This document shows, one piece after another, positions 27,591 through 36,330 of a DNA stretch of 64,000 nt; within the stretch, counting starts at the first letter, position 1, and every line of letters begins with the position of its first letter. The notes under the pieces were generated by a model, which was given only the letters and a program-made list of their open reading frames with translations, searched no databases and was not told where the DNA came from. The DNA comes from Bacteroidota bacterium (GTDB taxonomy: Bacteria; Bacteroidota; Bacteroidia; CAILMK01; JAAYUY01), in assembly GCA_016776505.1 (NCBI GenBank), contig JADHTG010000004.1, forward strand, positions 1-64,000. The letters are read 5' to 3'. A program made the translations under genes and the position numbers.

Positions 27591-28826
27591 ATGAAAATCT
27601 CGCTCATTACAACTTTACTCATTGTGTTATTTTTAATTCTTCCCAGGCCATTGATATGGGCTCAACATGATGATCTGCATTCATGGACCCAGTTCAGGGG
27701 CAATGAACGAAATGGGATTTCTGCAGAAAGAGATCTTTTAGACATATGGCCAGAACAAGGTCCTGAGCTTATCTGGAAAAAAGAAATTGGGACTTCATTT
27801 TCTGAATTGCTGATTTCCGATAAGCGGGTATATACTATCACTGGTGAAAAAGTTGATTCTGCAAGGGGTTACGAATATGCCATTGCTTTTGATGCAGCTA
27901 CAGGAAATAAAATCTGGAAAACAAAAATTGATTCCATTTTTATAGACATTGATGGCTGGGGAGATGGTGCCCGGTCAACACCTGCAATTAATGATGATCA
28001 TATGTATTGTTTAAGTGGTTTTGGTAAGCTGAAAGCCTTGTCATTGATAGATGGAAAAGAAATTTGGCAGGTGGATTTGGTAATTGATTTTGGAATTCCT
28101 GTACCCCGCTGGGGATTTTCAACATCTCCCTTAATAATGGAAGATGTGCTGATTTTAGAATTAGGTGGAAAAGATGAAAATGCCTTTGGCGCTTTTAATC
28201 CACAGGACGGTAAACTTTTATGGAAAGTAGCAAATGGTCAGCCCTCATACTGCTCTCCTATTATTGCTAACATAGATGGTCAGGAGCAGATGATTTTTGC
28301 AAATGACAATACGCTGTTTTCATTTAATTCCAAAGGGGAAAGCTTATGGACCTATAGCATGCCAATAAGGAGGCCCACTGCCACACCTGTTTTTATTGAA
28401 CCAAACAAAATATTTGTTTCAGCGGTAAGTGCAACTGGATGCTTTATTATCGAAATCAAAGAAAATAAGGCCCTGGAAACTATGAATAATTCCAGCATGC
28501 AAAATCACTGGAGCTCATCATGCTATCACAATGGATATATCTATGGATTTAATGTGGCGGCTTTGCAGTGTATTTCTGCTCTGGATGGAAATAAAAAATG
28601 GACTAAGAGGGGATATGGAAAAGGCAGCCTCATTATGGCTGACGATAAGTTGATCGTTTTATCAGATAAAGGTAAAATGGTATTGGTTGAAGCTAGTCCA
28701 GAGGCCTTTGTTGAACTAAGCTCTTTCCAGGCATTGAATGGAAAATCATGGACCGCACCTTCGTTTTCCAATGGGAAAGTCTACCTGCGGAATCTCACGC
28801 AAATGGCCTGTTATCAATTGAAATAA
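27591..28826 (+). CDS. Secreted PQQ-like beta-propeller protein (P1)
   Basis: A 411-residue periplasmic protein. The signal peptide ends near LIWAQH (about residue 25). It is followed by the N-terminal signature QFRGNERNGI...LLDIWPEQGPELIW shared with P6 and P7, then repeated blades of the form G...W...SP with DGKxLWK-type turns (EIWQVDL, LLWKVAN). That is the PQQ-like/BamB eight-bladed fold. I see no vicinal cysteine pair typical of quinoprotein dehydrogenases, so PQQ need not be bound. The next gene follows after 42 bp. Confidence 0.85.
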   Translation: MKISLITTLLIVLFLILPRPLIWAQHDDLHSWTQFRGNERNGISAERDLLDIWPEQGPELIWKKEIGTSFSELLISDKRVYTITGEKVDSARGYEYAIAFDAATGNKIWKTKIDSIFIDIDGWGDGARSTPAINDDHMYCLSGFGKLKALSLIDGKEIWQVDLVIDFGIPVPRWGFSTSPLIMEDVLILELGGKDENAFGAFNPQDGKLLWKVANGQPSYCSPIIANIDGQEQMIFANDNTLFSFNSKGESLWTYSMPIRRPTATPVFIEPNKIFVSAVSATGCFIIEIKENKALETMNNSSMQNHWSSSCYHNGYIYGFNVAALQCISALDGNKKWTKRGYGKGSLIMADDKLIVLSDKGKMVLVEASPEAFVELSSFQALNGKSWTAPSFSNGKVYLRNLTQMACYQLK

Positions 28827-28868
28827 CTATTTCAATGGTTTTCACTTTAAAATTATTATTAAAACACT

Positions 28869-30053
28869 ATGAAGAAAATAAAAATCATCAGTCTCACAGT
28901 CCTGTTGGTTTCAGCCCTTTTTTTCAGCATTGCGCAGAATGCTGAAGAAATTATTACAAAACATCAGAACGCCCATGGAGGAGCTGAAAAATGGGAATCT
29001 TTTCAGACTATGAAGATCAGTGGTAAATTTACCGGCTTCAGTATTGAAAAGGATTTTATTTGTATTAAAGCCAGACCTGCCTATTATTATAGTGAATATT
29101 ACCTGGGTAAATATCCGATTACCGAGTCTTTCAATGGTGTTTCCGGATGGATTCTGGATTACTGGCAAGATATTGATTTCCCGAGACATACAAATAAAGC
29201 TGAAAATAATGCATTGAGGCAAAAATCTGAATTCTGCACACCTTTTTTCAATTATAAAGAACTGGGAAGCTCCGTTGAATTGATGGGGAAAGAAAATGTG
29301 GATGGTGTGGATGTATACGTCTTAAAACTCAGCAGGGCAGATGGCTTTATTGAAACCTGGTTTCTAAATGCTGAAACTTATCTGGAATACAAATGCGAGA
29401 GCCCCTGGGTCGATTTTGCCTATCCTGTGAAAAGTGAAGTGTACTTCGATGATTTCAGAAGGTTTCAGGGTGTTGTTCTTCCTTATTATATCGAGAGATC
29501 ATTTGGCAGCAGGAACAGGATTATTGAAATTGATGAAATTGAATTCAATGTGAATTTTGATGAAGGCAAAACGCAAATGCCACGAAGTCCAGAGATGGAA
29601 AAGCTGGCATTTTTAGAAGGTAAATGGGCAGTCAATGTGGAAACCATGTCAAGAAGAGGAAATTGGTATGCTGTTGATTCAACAAATTCTAAAATTGCTT
29701 TTAGCAGCACAAATCTTTTAGAGGAAAAGATCTCCTATGAAAGAATGTTTCCCATGGTAAATTCTAACAACTACAGTTATAACAGTAATACCAAAAAATA
29801 TCGCCTGGCCGTCTACCATGAATTTATGTCCGGCCTGGAGCTATTTGAAGGAGATTTTAAGGATGGTAAGCTGGTGTTTGACAATTGCCATATCAGTTAT
29901 GGAAATGAAGCTGAAATAAGCCAAGCCTTTATCCAATATACTTTCAGCAAAATAACATCTGAAAGTTTTATACTTGAAATAAAAGGATCTACAGACAAAG
30001 GGATCACATGGACTGACCAGGAAAAATTCACCTATACGAGAATTGTTGATTAG
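28869..30053 (+). CDS. Exported LolA-like protein with C-terminal lipocalin-like (DUF1579-type) domain
   Basis: A 394-residue protein with a signal peptide (MKKIKIISLTVLLVSALFFSIAQ). Residues 25-240 resemble LolA/outer-membrane lipoprotein sorting proteins: the opening EEIITKHQNAHGGAEKWESFQTMKISGKF is the usual start of that fold. After about 245 a second domain begins (LAFLEGKWAVNVE), with strands like the DUF1579 lipocalin-like group. The combination suggests binding of a lipid or other hydrophobic ligand. It lies between two propeller genes on the same strand, probably with P1 in one transcript. Confidence 0.7.
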   Translation: MKKIKIISLTVLLVSALFFSIAQNAEEIITKHQNAHGGAEKWESFQTMKISGKFTGFSIEKDFICIKARPAYYYSEYYLGKYPITESFNGVSGWILDYWQDIDFPRHTNKAENNALRQKSEFCTPFFNYKELGSSVELMGKENVDGVDVYVLKLSRADGFIETWFLNAETYLEYKCESPWVDFAYPVKSEVYFDDFRRFQGVVLPYYIERSFGSRNRIIEIDEIEFNVNFDEGKTQMPRSPEMEKLAFLEGKWAVNVETMSRRGNWYAVDSTNSKIAFSSTNLLEEKISYERMFPMVNSNNYSYNSNTKKYRLAVYHEFMSGLELFEGDFKDGKLVFDNCHISYGNEAEISQAFIQYTFSKITSESFILEIKGSTDKGITWTDQEKFTYTRIVD

Positions 30054-30106
30054 GTGTAATTACATGAATCTGTTTCTTTTCAACTTTTCGTGAAATGAAT
30101 GTCTTC

Positions 30107-30131
30107 AGCCGTTTATTCCAAATAAATGGCT
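30107..30131 (+). terminator. Hairpin after the LolA-like gene
   Basis: An 11-bp stem with one G-T pair (30107-30117 with 30121-30131, CCA loop) lies 54 bp past the stop at 30053. No long T-run follows, so it may be a weak terminator or an mRNA end. Confidence 0.4.
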
Positions 30132-30135
30132 GTTA

Positions 30136-30164
30136 TTGTTATCTCTAATTTTTTCCTATTTTTA
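30136..30164 (+). promoter_or_regulatory. Promoter of propeller gene P2
   Basis: TTG at 30136-30138 is followed after 18 bp by TATTTTTA at 30157-30164. This is the same layout as the P1 promoter, and a short leader follows to the ATG at 30186. Confidence 0.45.
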
Positions 30165-30185
30165 CCCTGATAAATCAATGAACCA

Positions 30186-31541
30186 ATGAAATTAAAAAAC
30201 ACATTCCTGCTATTCATAGCTATAGTACTGATTTCTCACGGACTTGGAGCTCAAAATACAGGCGGCCAATGGCCCGGCTACAGAGGGTATTATGCAAGTG
30301 GAGTTTTGGATCATGCCAATTTACCAGGCAGTTGGGATATTAATAAAGGGACCAACATCAAGTGGAAAGTGAAGATCCCGGGTTTGGGATTATCGAGTCC
30401 TGTTATTTGGAATGAACAGCTTTTCATCACTACAGCCATCAGTGAAAAAGACAAGGAGGGACTTAAAGTCGGTATTTATGGAAATGTAGAATCTGTGGAC
30501 GATGAATCAGAACATGAATGGAAAGTATTATGCATCAATAAATATACAGGTCAAACAATCTGGGAAAGAACTTCATGCAAAGGAGTCCCACAGATCAAAC
30601 GACATTCCAAATCTTCTCATGCCAATAGCAGTATAGCCACTGACGGGCAGTATGTGGTTGCTTTTTTTGGTTCAGAAGGATTGTTTTGCTATGACATGCA
30701 TGGGGAGTTGATCTGGACTAAAAATTTTGGAAAGCTTAAATCGGTATTTTTTGCTGCTGAATCCGCTGAATGGGAATTTGCCAGTTCTCCGATCATTCAT
30801 AAAGGAATTTTGATCATTCAATGCGATGTGATGGAAAAATCTTTCGTAGCTGCATTTGATATCACAAACGGAAAAGAAATCTGGAAGAAAAAAAGAGATG
30901 AATACCCGGGCTGGTGTACCCCGAACATTTATACCGATAACGAACAAACCAGGGTTGTGGTAAATGGGTACAAGCACCGGGGTGCTTATGATTTTGAAAG
31001 CGGGAAGGAAATCTGGAAAATGTCGGGGGGAGGAGATATTCCAATTCCCACGCCCATCATTGGCGGTGAACTCATTTATTTTAACAGCGCCCATGGTAAG
31101 AGCTCCCCAATTTTAGCCGTTAAAAAATCTGCTGTTGGAGATATCAGCTTAAAGAAAGAAGAAACTTCTAATGAATATATCGCATGGAGCAAGGCCAGGG
31201 GTGGAGCCTATATGCAAAGCATGCTTTTATACCAGGATTATTTATATAATTTCAGATGGAATGGAACTGTTTATTGTTTAAATGCCATCACAGGAGAAGA
31301 GCTTTACAAGGAAAAATTAGGCAAAGCGTCCAGTTTTACAGCTTCACCTGTGGTTTCTGACAATAAAATCTATGTAGCAGAAGATAATGGACGAGTATAT
31401 GTGGTCCAGGCGGGACCTGAGTTCAAATTATTGGCTACAAATTATTTAAGGGATATCTGTATGGTCACCCCAGCCATCACAGAAGGAATTATTTATTTCA
31501 GAACATCCAAATATTTAATCGCTATTTCAAAAGATGAGTAA
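30186..31541 (+). CDS. Secreted PQQ-like beta-propeller protein (P2)
   Basis: A 451-residue exported propeller. The signal peptide ends near GLGAQN. The entry motif is the variant GYRGYYASGV...NIKWKVKIPGLGLSSPVIW, closest to membrane propeller P4 (NIKWKLKIPLQGYSSPIVW), not to P1. Blades with W-K/R turns follow (EIWKKKRDEY, EIWKMSGGGD). The stop overlaps the start of the glutathione peroxidase gene by 8 bp, so the two are translated together. No enzymatic site was identified. Confidence 0.85.
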   Translation: MKLKNTFLLFIAIVLISHGLGAQNTGGQWPGYRGYYASGVLDHANLPGSWDINKGTNIKWKVKIPGLGLSSPVIWNEQLFITTAISEKDKEGLKVGIYGNVESVDDESEHEWKVLCINKYTGQTIWERTSCKGVPQIKRHSKSSHANSSIATDGQYVVAFFGSEGLFCYDMHGELIWTKNFGKLKSVFFAAESAEWEFASSPIIHKGILIIQCDVMEKSFVAAFDITNGKEIWKKKRDEYPGWCTPNIYTDNEQTRVVVNGYKHRGAYDFESGKEIWKMSGGGDIPIPTPIIGGELIYFNSAHGKSSPILAVKKSAVGDISLKKEETSNEYIAWSKARGGAYMQSMLLYQDYLYNFRWNGTVYCLNAITGEELYKEKLGKASSFTASPVVSDNKIYVAEDNGRVYVVQAGPEFKLLATNYLRDICMVTPAITEGIIYFRTSKYLIAISKDE

Positions 31542-32100
31542 ACTGTATTTTATTTCGATATTAATCCTTTTGCCTTTCAGCAATTTTTGCCAGGACCTGC
31601 AGGAAGAAAGCAGCTCCGTTAAAAGCCTATATCAATATGCTGCTTTGGATATTGATGGAGATAGCTTTTATTTCTCCAGCCTGAAAGGGAAGAAATTGAT
31701 CCTGATAAACACGGCAACCAAATGCATGTTTGCTCCCCAGATTAGTGAACTGCAGAAATTGTATGAATCTTACCAGGACAAGGGTGTCGTTGTGGTGGCA
31801 TTTCCCTGCAATGATTTTGCAAACCGGGAGCCCAAAGGGAATAATTCTGTCAAGAAGTTGTGTTTAAAAAAATACGGTGTCACTTTTCCATTGATGTCAA
31901 AGGTTTCAGTAAAAGGAGATGACATGCATCCGGTTTATCAATATCTCACGCAAAAAGAACTCAATGGCTTTTCAAACAATAAAGTGGAATGGAATTTTCA
32001 AAAATTCCTGGTCAATGAGAAAGGTTATTTGGTAATGATTATATCCCCCAGGAAATCCCCTTTTTGTGATGAGATTGTTGAATGGATTGAAAATGAATAA
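31534..32100 (+). CDS. Glutathione peroxidase family protein, exported, with altered active site
   Basis: Thioredoxin-fold thiol peroxidase, 188 residues, with a signal peptide (cleavage near FSNFCQD). The peroxidatic Cys64 is present in INTATKCMFAPQ, and Trp153-Asn154 are kept in VEWNFQKFLV. The glutamine normally in FPCNQF is Asp94 (FPCNDFANREP), so one member of the Cys-Gln-Trp-Asn tetrad is changed. It could still reduce peroxides with thioredoxin-like donors or could have a different redox role. It is coupled to propeller P2 by an 8-bp overlap, which suggests that they act in the same compartment. Confidence 0.88.
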   Translation: MSKLYFISILILLPFSNFCQDLQEESSSVKSLYQYAALDIDGDSFYFSSLKGKKLILINTATKCMFAPQISELQKLYESYQDKGVVVVAFPCNDFANREPKGNNSVKKLCLKKYGVTFPLMSKVSVKGDDMHPVYQYLTQKELNGFSNNKVEWNFQKFLVNEKGYLVMIISPRKSPFCDEIVEWIENE

Positions 32101-32190
32101 TCTTTGTACCGCTTCGCGTTAGCTTTTTGGGGCCTTGAAGGTTCCCGAAGAAAATGAAGCTGCCCGAATTCAGGTGGTGTTTCACGAAGA

Positions 32191-35100
32191 TTATTCCGAT
32201 CTCAAATGGATCAAATAGTTCCTTTTTAAAGCAGCTTTTGCGGTGATGAAAATGCTTAAAAATCCAACCAGCAGAATGGCTGCAATCAAAACAAAAACAT
32301 ATCCAAGCGGTAAAGTAAAAGCGGGAGATAGAAGTGATGGTAATATGCCTATAAAAGCGGAAATTATGCCTGTTAACAGGCCCAGGCAAAGAATTAGCAG
32401 GTTTTCAGAAATGATCAAACTGAAAATTTGCTTCCTTGTATAGCCCAGTGCTTTAAGCAGTGCCAGTTCATATTTCATGTCCAGCAGATTTCTTAATAAT
32501 ACAATTCCCAAGCCAATCGTGCCAATTAAAATTCCCAAACCTCCAAGCATCATAAAAACAGTGAGATAAGAATTAGTTACCGAGTTGAATTCTGCCAATC
32601 GCTGTGATGTTGGAGAAATTTCCATTCCCAAATCAACAAATTGATCCTTCAGCATTTGATAGATTACATCCTGTCTCTCTTCCGGACCATCCACTAAAAT
32701 TACTTTGGTGCCGTTAACCGATGGAAAATGCTTTTCAAATACCCTATTTGAAACTAAGATGTTTCCCTGGAAGATGGAGTTCTCAAGACCGGCTAAAAGG
32801 ATGAATCCAACATGCTTTCCAAATTCATCTGTATAAAAAAGGGTATCCCCGACTTCTTTCATGAGTCCCCATCTGATCACTGTTTGGTCTGCAATTGCGT
32901 AATAGATGTTGTCATCACTTGAATAATTTAAATCCAACCATGGTGATTTCGACCTGGATTGATCAGAAACTTGGGTAAAAGAAAATGAACTTCTCATTTC
33001 AAACAAGGCAGGATCACAGCCTAAAATAGTTGGATTTTGAACCAGGTTCAGGTTTAAACAACTGGCATCATTGCTTTCAAGCTCATACAATTGTGCAAAT
33101 TCCAATGAGCTGAATAATTCTGTATCAATCCCATAACTTTCCCTGCCTTCTTTCGTGTCCAGGTCATGAAGAATGGGCATACTGCTTTCTGCCCAATATA
33201 AATAGCCACCTGTTCCGGATTGATTGTCATTTTCAACGCCATAAAAGGTTTTCCTGTTTGCCCCAGTAATGATTACAGAGAAGGTGCCCAGTGCTAATAA
33301 AGAAATACTTGCCATATTTCTTTTGTGGTGTAATCCAAGGTTTTTGTAAATCAGGCTTGTAAATGAGATTTTCGAATTCTGTTTTATATTCCCTTTTTTC
33401 TGAATGCTACGACTTATGGTCAGGACAAGGTCAAGCAAGATCAAAAATCCCGCTGCCAGAAAAGCGGATGAATTTTCATCAGGACCATCCATTATGGAGT
33501 AAATTACAAGTCCAATAGCACCTGCAAATGCAGCCCAACTTATCCAAACAGACCATTTAAATCCGGGAGCTTTTGATTTTTCAAGTTCTTTAAGTGATGC
33601 TGCTAATTGTTGTTTTAGCTGATTCCTGCTCACAAAGTAGATGGATAAAAAGGACATAATTAAGCCGGCAAAACCTCCAATAATAAGTGTAGACGGTTTT
33701 AAACTGAGAGACAGCATATCCGTTTTGACTGCATCCTGCCATACAGAATTCAGTCCTGCAAGCAAAAGTTGATTATAAAGGATCCCCATTCCAACTCCAA
33801 TTATTGATCCCAACACAATTACAACTGAAGATTCTGCCAGGCGGATTTTCAGTATCCTTTTTGGTGTAAATCCGATAGAAGCGAGGATAGCTGTTTCCTT
33901 ACTCCTGGACACTGTGTTCAGGCTGTGCAACAAGATCGTCAAAAGCAAGCCGGCAAGAATGACAAAAAAACTAAGACTTAAAAATAATTCTCCAAAATCA
34001 ATGGAATTTTCAGCTGCATTTTCCCCTTCTGACCGTGCATCAACAAAAGACAAATTCAAATCTTTTGGGTTCAATTCATTTAAAATATTTTGTTCCAGGT
34101 CCGACATGTCTGTCGTGTTTTGATCAAACCTGAAAGAGGTGTATTGCCCAAATTTGTTGCTCCACAGCTCCTGCCCTTTATCCAGGGAAATAATTGCTTT
34201 GGGTGTGCCTTTATATTCATCCCAGTAATCTTCATCCCGTTCACTTATTTTGTCTAAATCGATCGGTATGCCTGTATTCCAGTCACTACAACTGCCTGCA
34301 TCCGTTAAGCCCGGGAATTCAGGCATGAGGCTTTTCCGGAAATAACCAGAGCCTATATTCTGGATTTCACTTACCACAAAAGTATCTTGCTTTTCAATCA
34401 ATTCTCTCAATGGCCCAATTGTGAAATAAGAAATGGGAAGTGAGTCACCAGGCCGGATTTGTAAAGCATCAGCCAGCCAGTTGTTTACAGTTATTTCATT
34501 TTTAAGGGACTTTGTTTCTGAGATGGCACTCACAAAAGAATAGGGGACTTTCAGGCTGTCATTACTAATTGAATTGACCAGGTAGCTTAATACTTTTTCT
34601 GAAGGATTCAATTTATTCAGAAGCTGGGAAATGGGTTCGTCAATAAATATCCTTTCTGATTGTACTTCAATTCTATCTTCATCCTCCAGCTTTTTTACAG
34701 TGAGGCTTGCATCGGCCAGCTTCCAATTCTTTTTCAGGCTTTTGTCAATAATAATCTTATCTATATCATCATTTCCTGCTAAAAGAATCGTGTTAACTAA
34801 ACCTTTTAACTCTAGCTTTTTAGCCAGTTCCTTTTGATTCAGGAATACATTGTAAGGTGCTTTTTGATCAGATTTTAAAGAGTATCTGCCCTGTTCATCA
34901 TCAGTCAGAATTTTTTTTATTTTTAGTCTGAAAGAAACCGTAGCCATTTTTTCTTCGGCAAAAGGAGCATTGAGAGGAATGATGCCTGCATTTGCAACCC
35001 GCAAAAGGAATTCATCATACCACTTCAGATTGAGTTTTTCAGCCAAATTTTCACTGATAAATGCTTCGTCTTCCAACAGTTCAGGGATCTTTAATCCCGA

Positions 35101-35454
35101 TAAGGACCAGAAGGATTGATCGATTCCCAATACCTGGACTTTATTGATCCTTTCCTGTTTAAGCGGATCAATGGCCATTCCAATCAATTGTAAAACAGAT
35201 GCCGACCCGATCTCTAAATCTTTAGCAATTTTTGTTGATAAACCTGATGTCACGAATCGATCTCCTGTTTGAAGTACGTATTCAGCATCACCCAGTCGAT
35301 TATCAACCAGGGAGCCTAAGCTGTCTCGGACTGAATCTCCAATGATCAAAGCTCCTGTCAATACCGCCGTACTGATGATGGTGCCTGCCAACAATGCTAG
35401 ATGTTGTTTTTTGTAGAACTTCAGGCTGTTATAGATCAGCTTGGAAATTTTCAT
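32191..35454 (-). CDS. ABC transporter permease with two FtsX domains
   Basis: A 1087-residue inner-membrane protein. The N-terminal helix (about 18-40) is followed by a large periplasmic domain (about 45-480). The first FtsX module has three helices (about 490-620, with the cytoplasmic ETAILASIGFTPKRI coupling loop). A central helix pair follows (about 640-690), then a second periplasmic domain and a C-terminal FtsX module with LALLKALGYTRKQIF. Such permeases act with a LolD/MacB-type ATPase in lipoprotein or macromolecule handling. The ATPase gene is 137 bp upstream. Substrate unknown. Confidence 0.88.
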   Translation of the reverse strand: MKISKLIYNSLKFYKKQHLALLAGTIISTAVLTGALIIGDSVRDSLGSLVDNRLGDAEYVLQTGDRFVTSGLSTKIAKDLEIGSASVLQLIGMAIDPLKQERINKVQVLGIDQSFWSLSGLKIPELLEDEAFISENLAEKLNLKWYDEFLLRVANAGIIPLNAPFAEEKMATVSFRLKIKKILTDDEQGRYSLKSDQKAPYNVFLNQKELAKKLELKGLVNTILLAGNDDIDKIIIDKSLKKNWKLADASLTVKKLEDEDRIEVQSERIFIDEPISQLLNKLNPSEKVLSYLVNSISNDSLKVPYSFVSAISETKSLKNEITVNNWLADALQIRPGDSLPISYFTIGPLRELIEKQDTFVVSEIQNIGSGYFRKSLMPEFPGLTDAGSCSDWNTGIPIDLDKISERDEDYWDEYKGTPKAIISLDKGQELWSNKFGQYTSFRFDQNTTDMSDLEQNILNELNPKDLNLSFVDARSEGENAAENSIDFGELFLSLSFFVILAGLLLTILLHSLNTVSRSKETAILASIGFTPKRILKIRLAESSVVIVLGSIIGVGMGILYNQLLLAGLNSVWQDAVKTDMLSLSLKPSTLIIGGFAGLIMSFLSIYFVSRNQLKQQLAASLKELEKSKAPGFKWSVWISWAAFAGAIGLVIYSIMDGPDENSSAFLAAGFLILLDLVLTISRSIQKKGNIKQNSKISFTSLIYKNLGLHHKRNMASISLLALGTFSVIITGANRKTFYGVENDNQSGTGGYLYWAESSMPILHDLDTKEGRESYGIDTELFSSLEFAQLYELESNDASCLNLNLVQNPTILGCDPALFEMRSSFSFTQVSDQSRSKSPWLDLNYSSDDNIYYAIADQTVIRWGLMKEVGDTLFYTDEFGKHVGFILLAGLENSIFQGNILVSNRVFEKHFPSVNGTKVILVDGPEERQDVIYQMLKDQFVDLGMEISPTSQRLAEFNSVTNSYLTVFMMLGGLGILIGTIGLGIVLLRNLLDMKYELALLKALGYTRKQIFSLIISENLLILCLGLLTGIISAFIGILPSLLSPAFTLPLGYVFVLIAAILLVGFLSIFITAKAALKRNYLIHLRSE

Positions 35455-35591
35455 GCTAAATAATTGATAATTAGGTATTTAATCTCAAATTGAAGACATC
35501 GCTTTAGGTGTAAATTTCAAATTGTCTTGCCACTGATGTTATTGTTTGAATTTTTATCATTGTGCTTTATTTGTTCTTAGTCTTTTGGAAT

Positions 35592-36269
35592 TTATAGTTG
35601 TTCCAGTTTTTTATTCGAAAGCCTGTAAATTTTCTTCATTTTTTTTGCTAATTCCATGGAGTGTGTCACCATTATTAAAGTGCTCTTTTGTTCCCGATTG
35701 AGTTCTGCCAATAAATTCACCAAATCATTTGCTGATTGCTCGTCAAGAGAACCTGTTGGTTCGTCTGCCAGAACCACTTTGGGTTGATTAATCAATGCTC
35801 TGACGACCGCCACTCGCTGACATTCGCCCACAGAACACTGTCCCGGTAGCTGATCCGTTTTATCAGTTAAGCCGACTGCTTCCATGAGCTTCTCCGCTCT
35901 TTTTTTTGCTTCATCGGTCCGTTTTGCAGATTTCAGCGGAAGAACGGCTAACAGGATATTTTCCAGCAGGCTAAGCTGAGGCAGCAAATGATGTTGCTGA
36001 AACACAAATCCAATTTCGGTATTCCTGATTCCAGGATACTCTTTCTCGCTTAATTGTCCCAAATCCTTTTCATTGAGCAAAACAGAACCAGAGGTGGCCC
36101 TGTCAAGTGTTCCGAGAATGTTCAGCAAGCTGCTTTTCCCGGATCCCGAGGGACCAACAATCGCAATGGATTCACCTTGTTCAATATTCAGATCAATTCC
36201 TTCAAGTACGACTTGTATAATGCCTGATGCATTTTCATATTGCTTGCTAAGGTTTTGTATTTTTATCAT
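35592..36269 (-). CDS. ABC transporter ATPase (LolD/MacB type) with atypical signature motif
   Basis: A 225-residue ATPase. The start is set at MIKIQNLSKQY; the frame opens 23 codons earlier without a conserved sequence. Walker A is GPSGSGKS at 39-46, the Q-loop is Gln91, Walker B is VVLADEP at 165-171 and the switch is His203. The family signature LSGGEQQR reads CSVGECQR (145-152), so the first residue of LSGGQ is Cys and one glycine is Val. It is probably still active because other motifs are complete. It pairs with the FtsX-type permease and follows the glycosyltransferase by 61 bp. Confidence 0.9.
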   Translation of the reverse strand: MIKIQNLSKQYENASGIIQVVLEGIDLNIEQGESIAIVGPSGSGKSSLLNILGTLDRATSGSVLLNEKDLGQLSEKEYPGIRNTEIGFVFQQHHLLPQLSLLENILLAVLPLKSAKRTDEAKKRAEKLMEAVGLTDKTDQLPGQCSVGECQRVAVVRALINQPKVVLADEPTGSLDEQSANDLVNLLAELNREQKSTLIMVTHSMELAKKMKKIYRLSNKKLEQL

Positions 36270-36330
36270 ATTTTGGATTTCCTGGAATCTTTGAGTATTC
36301 ATAGCATTATTCTTTTTGACTTTTCGGAAT

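Noticed and set aside
30672-31094. 140-aa ORF antisense to propeller P2
   Set aside because: Shadow of a strongly supported gene; no family features.
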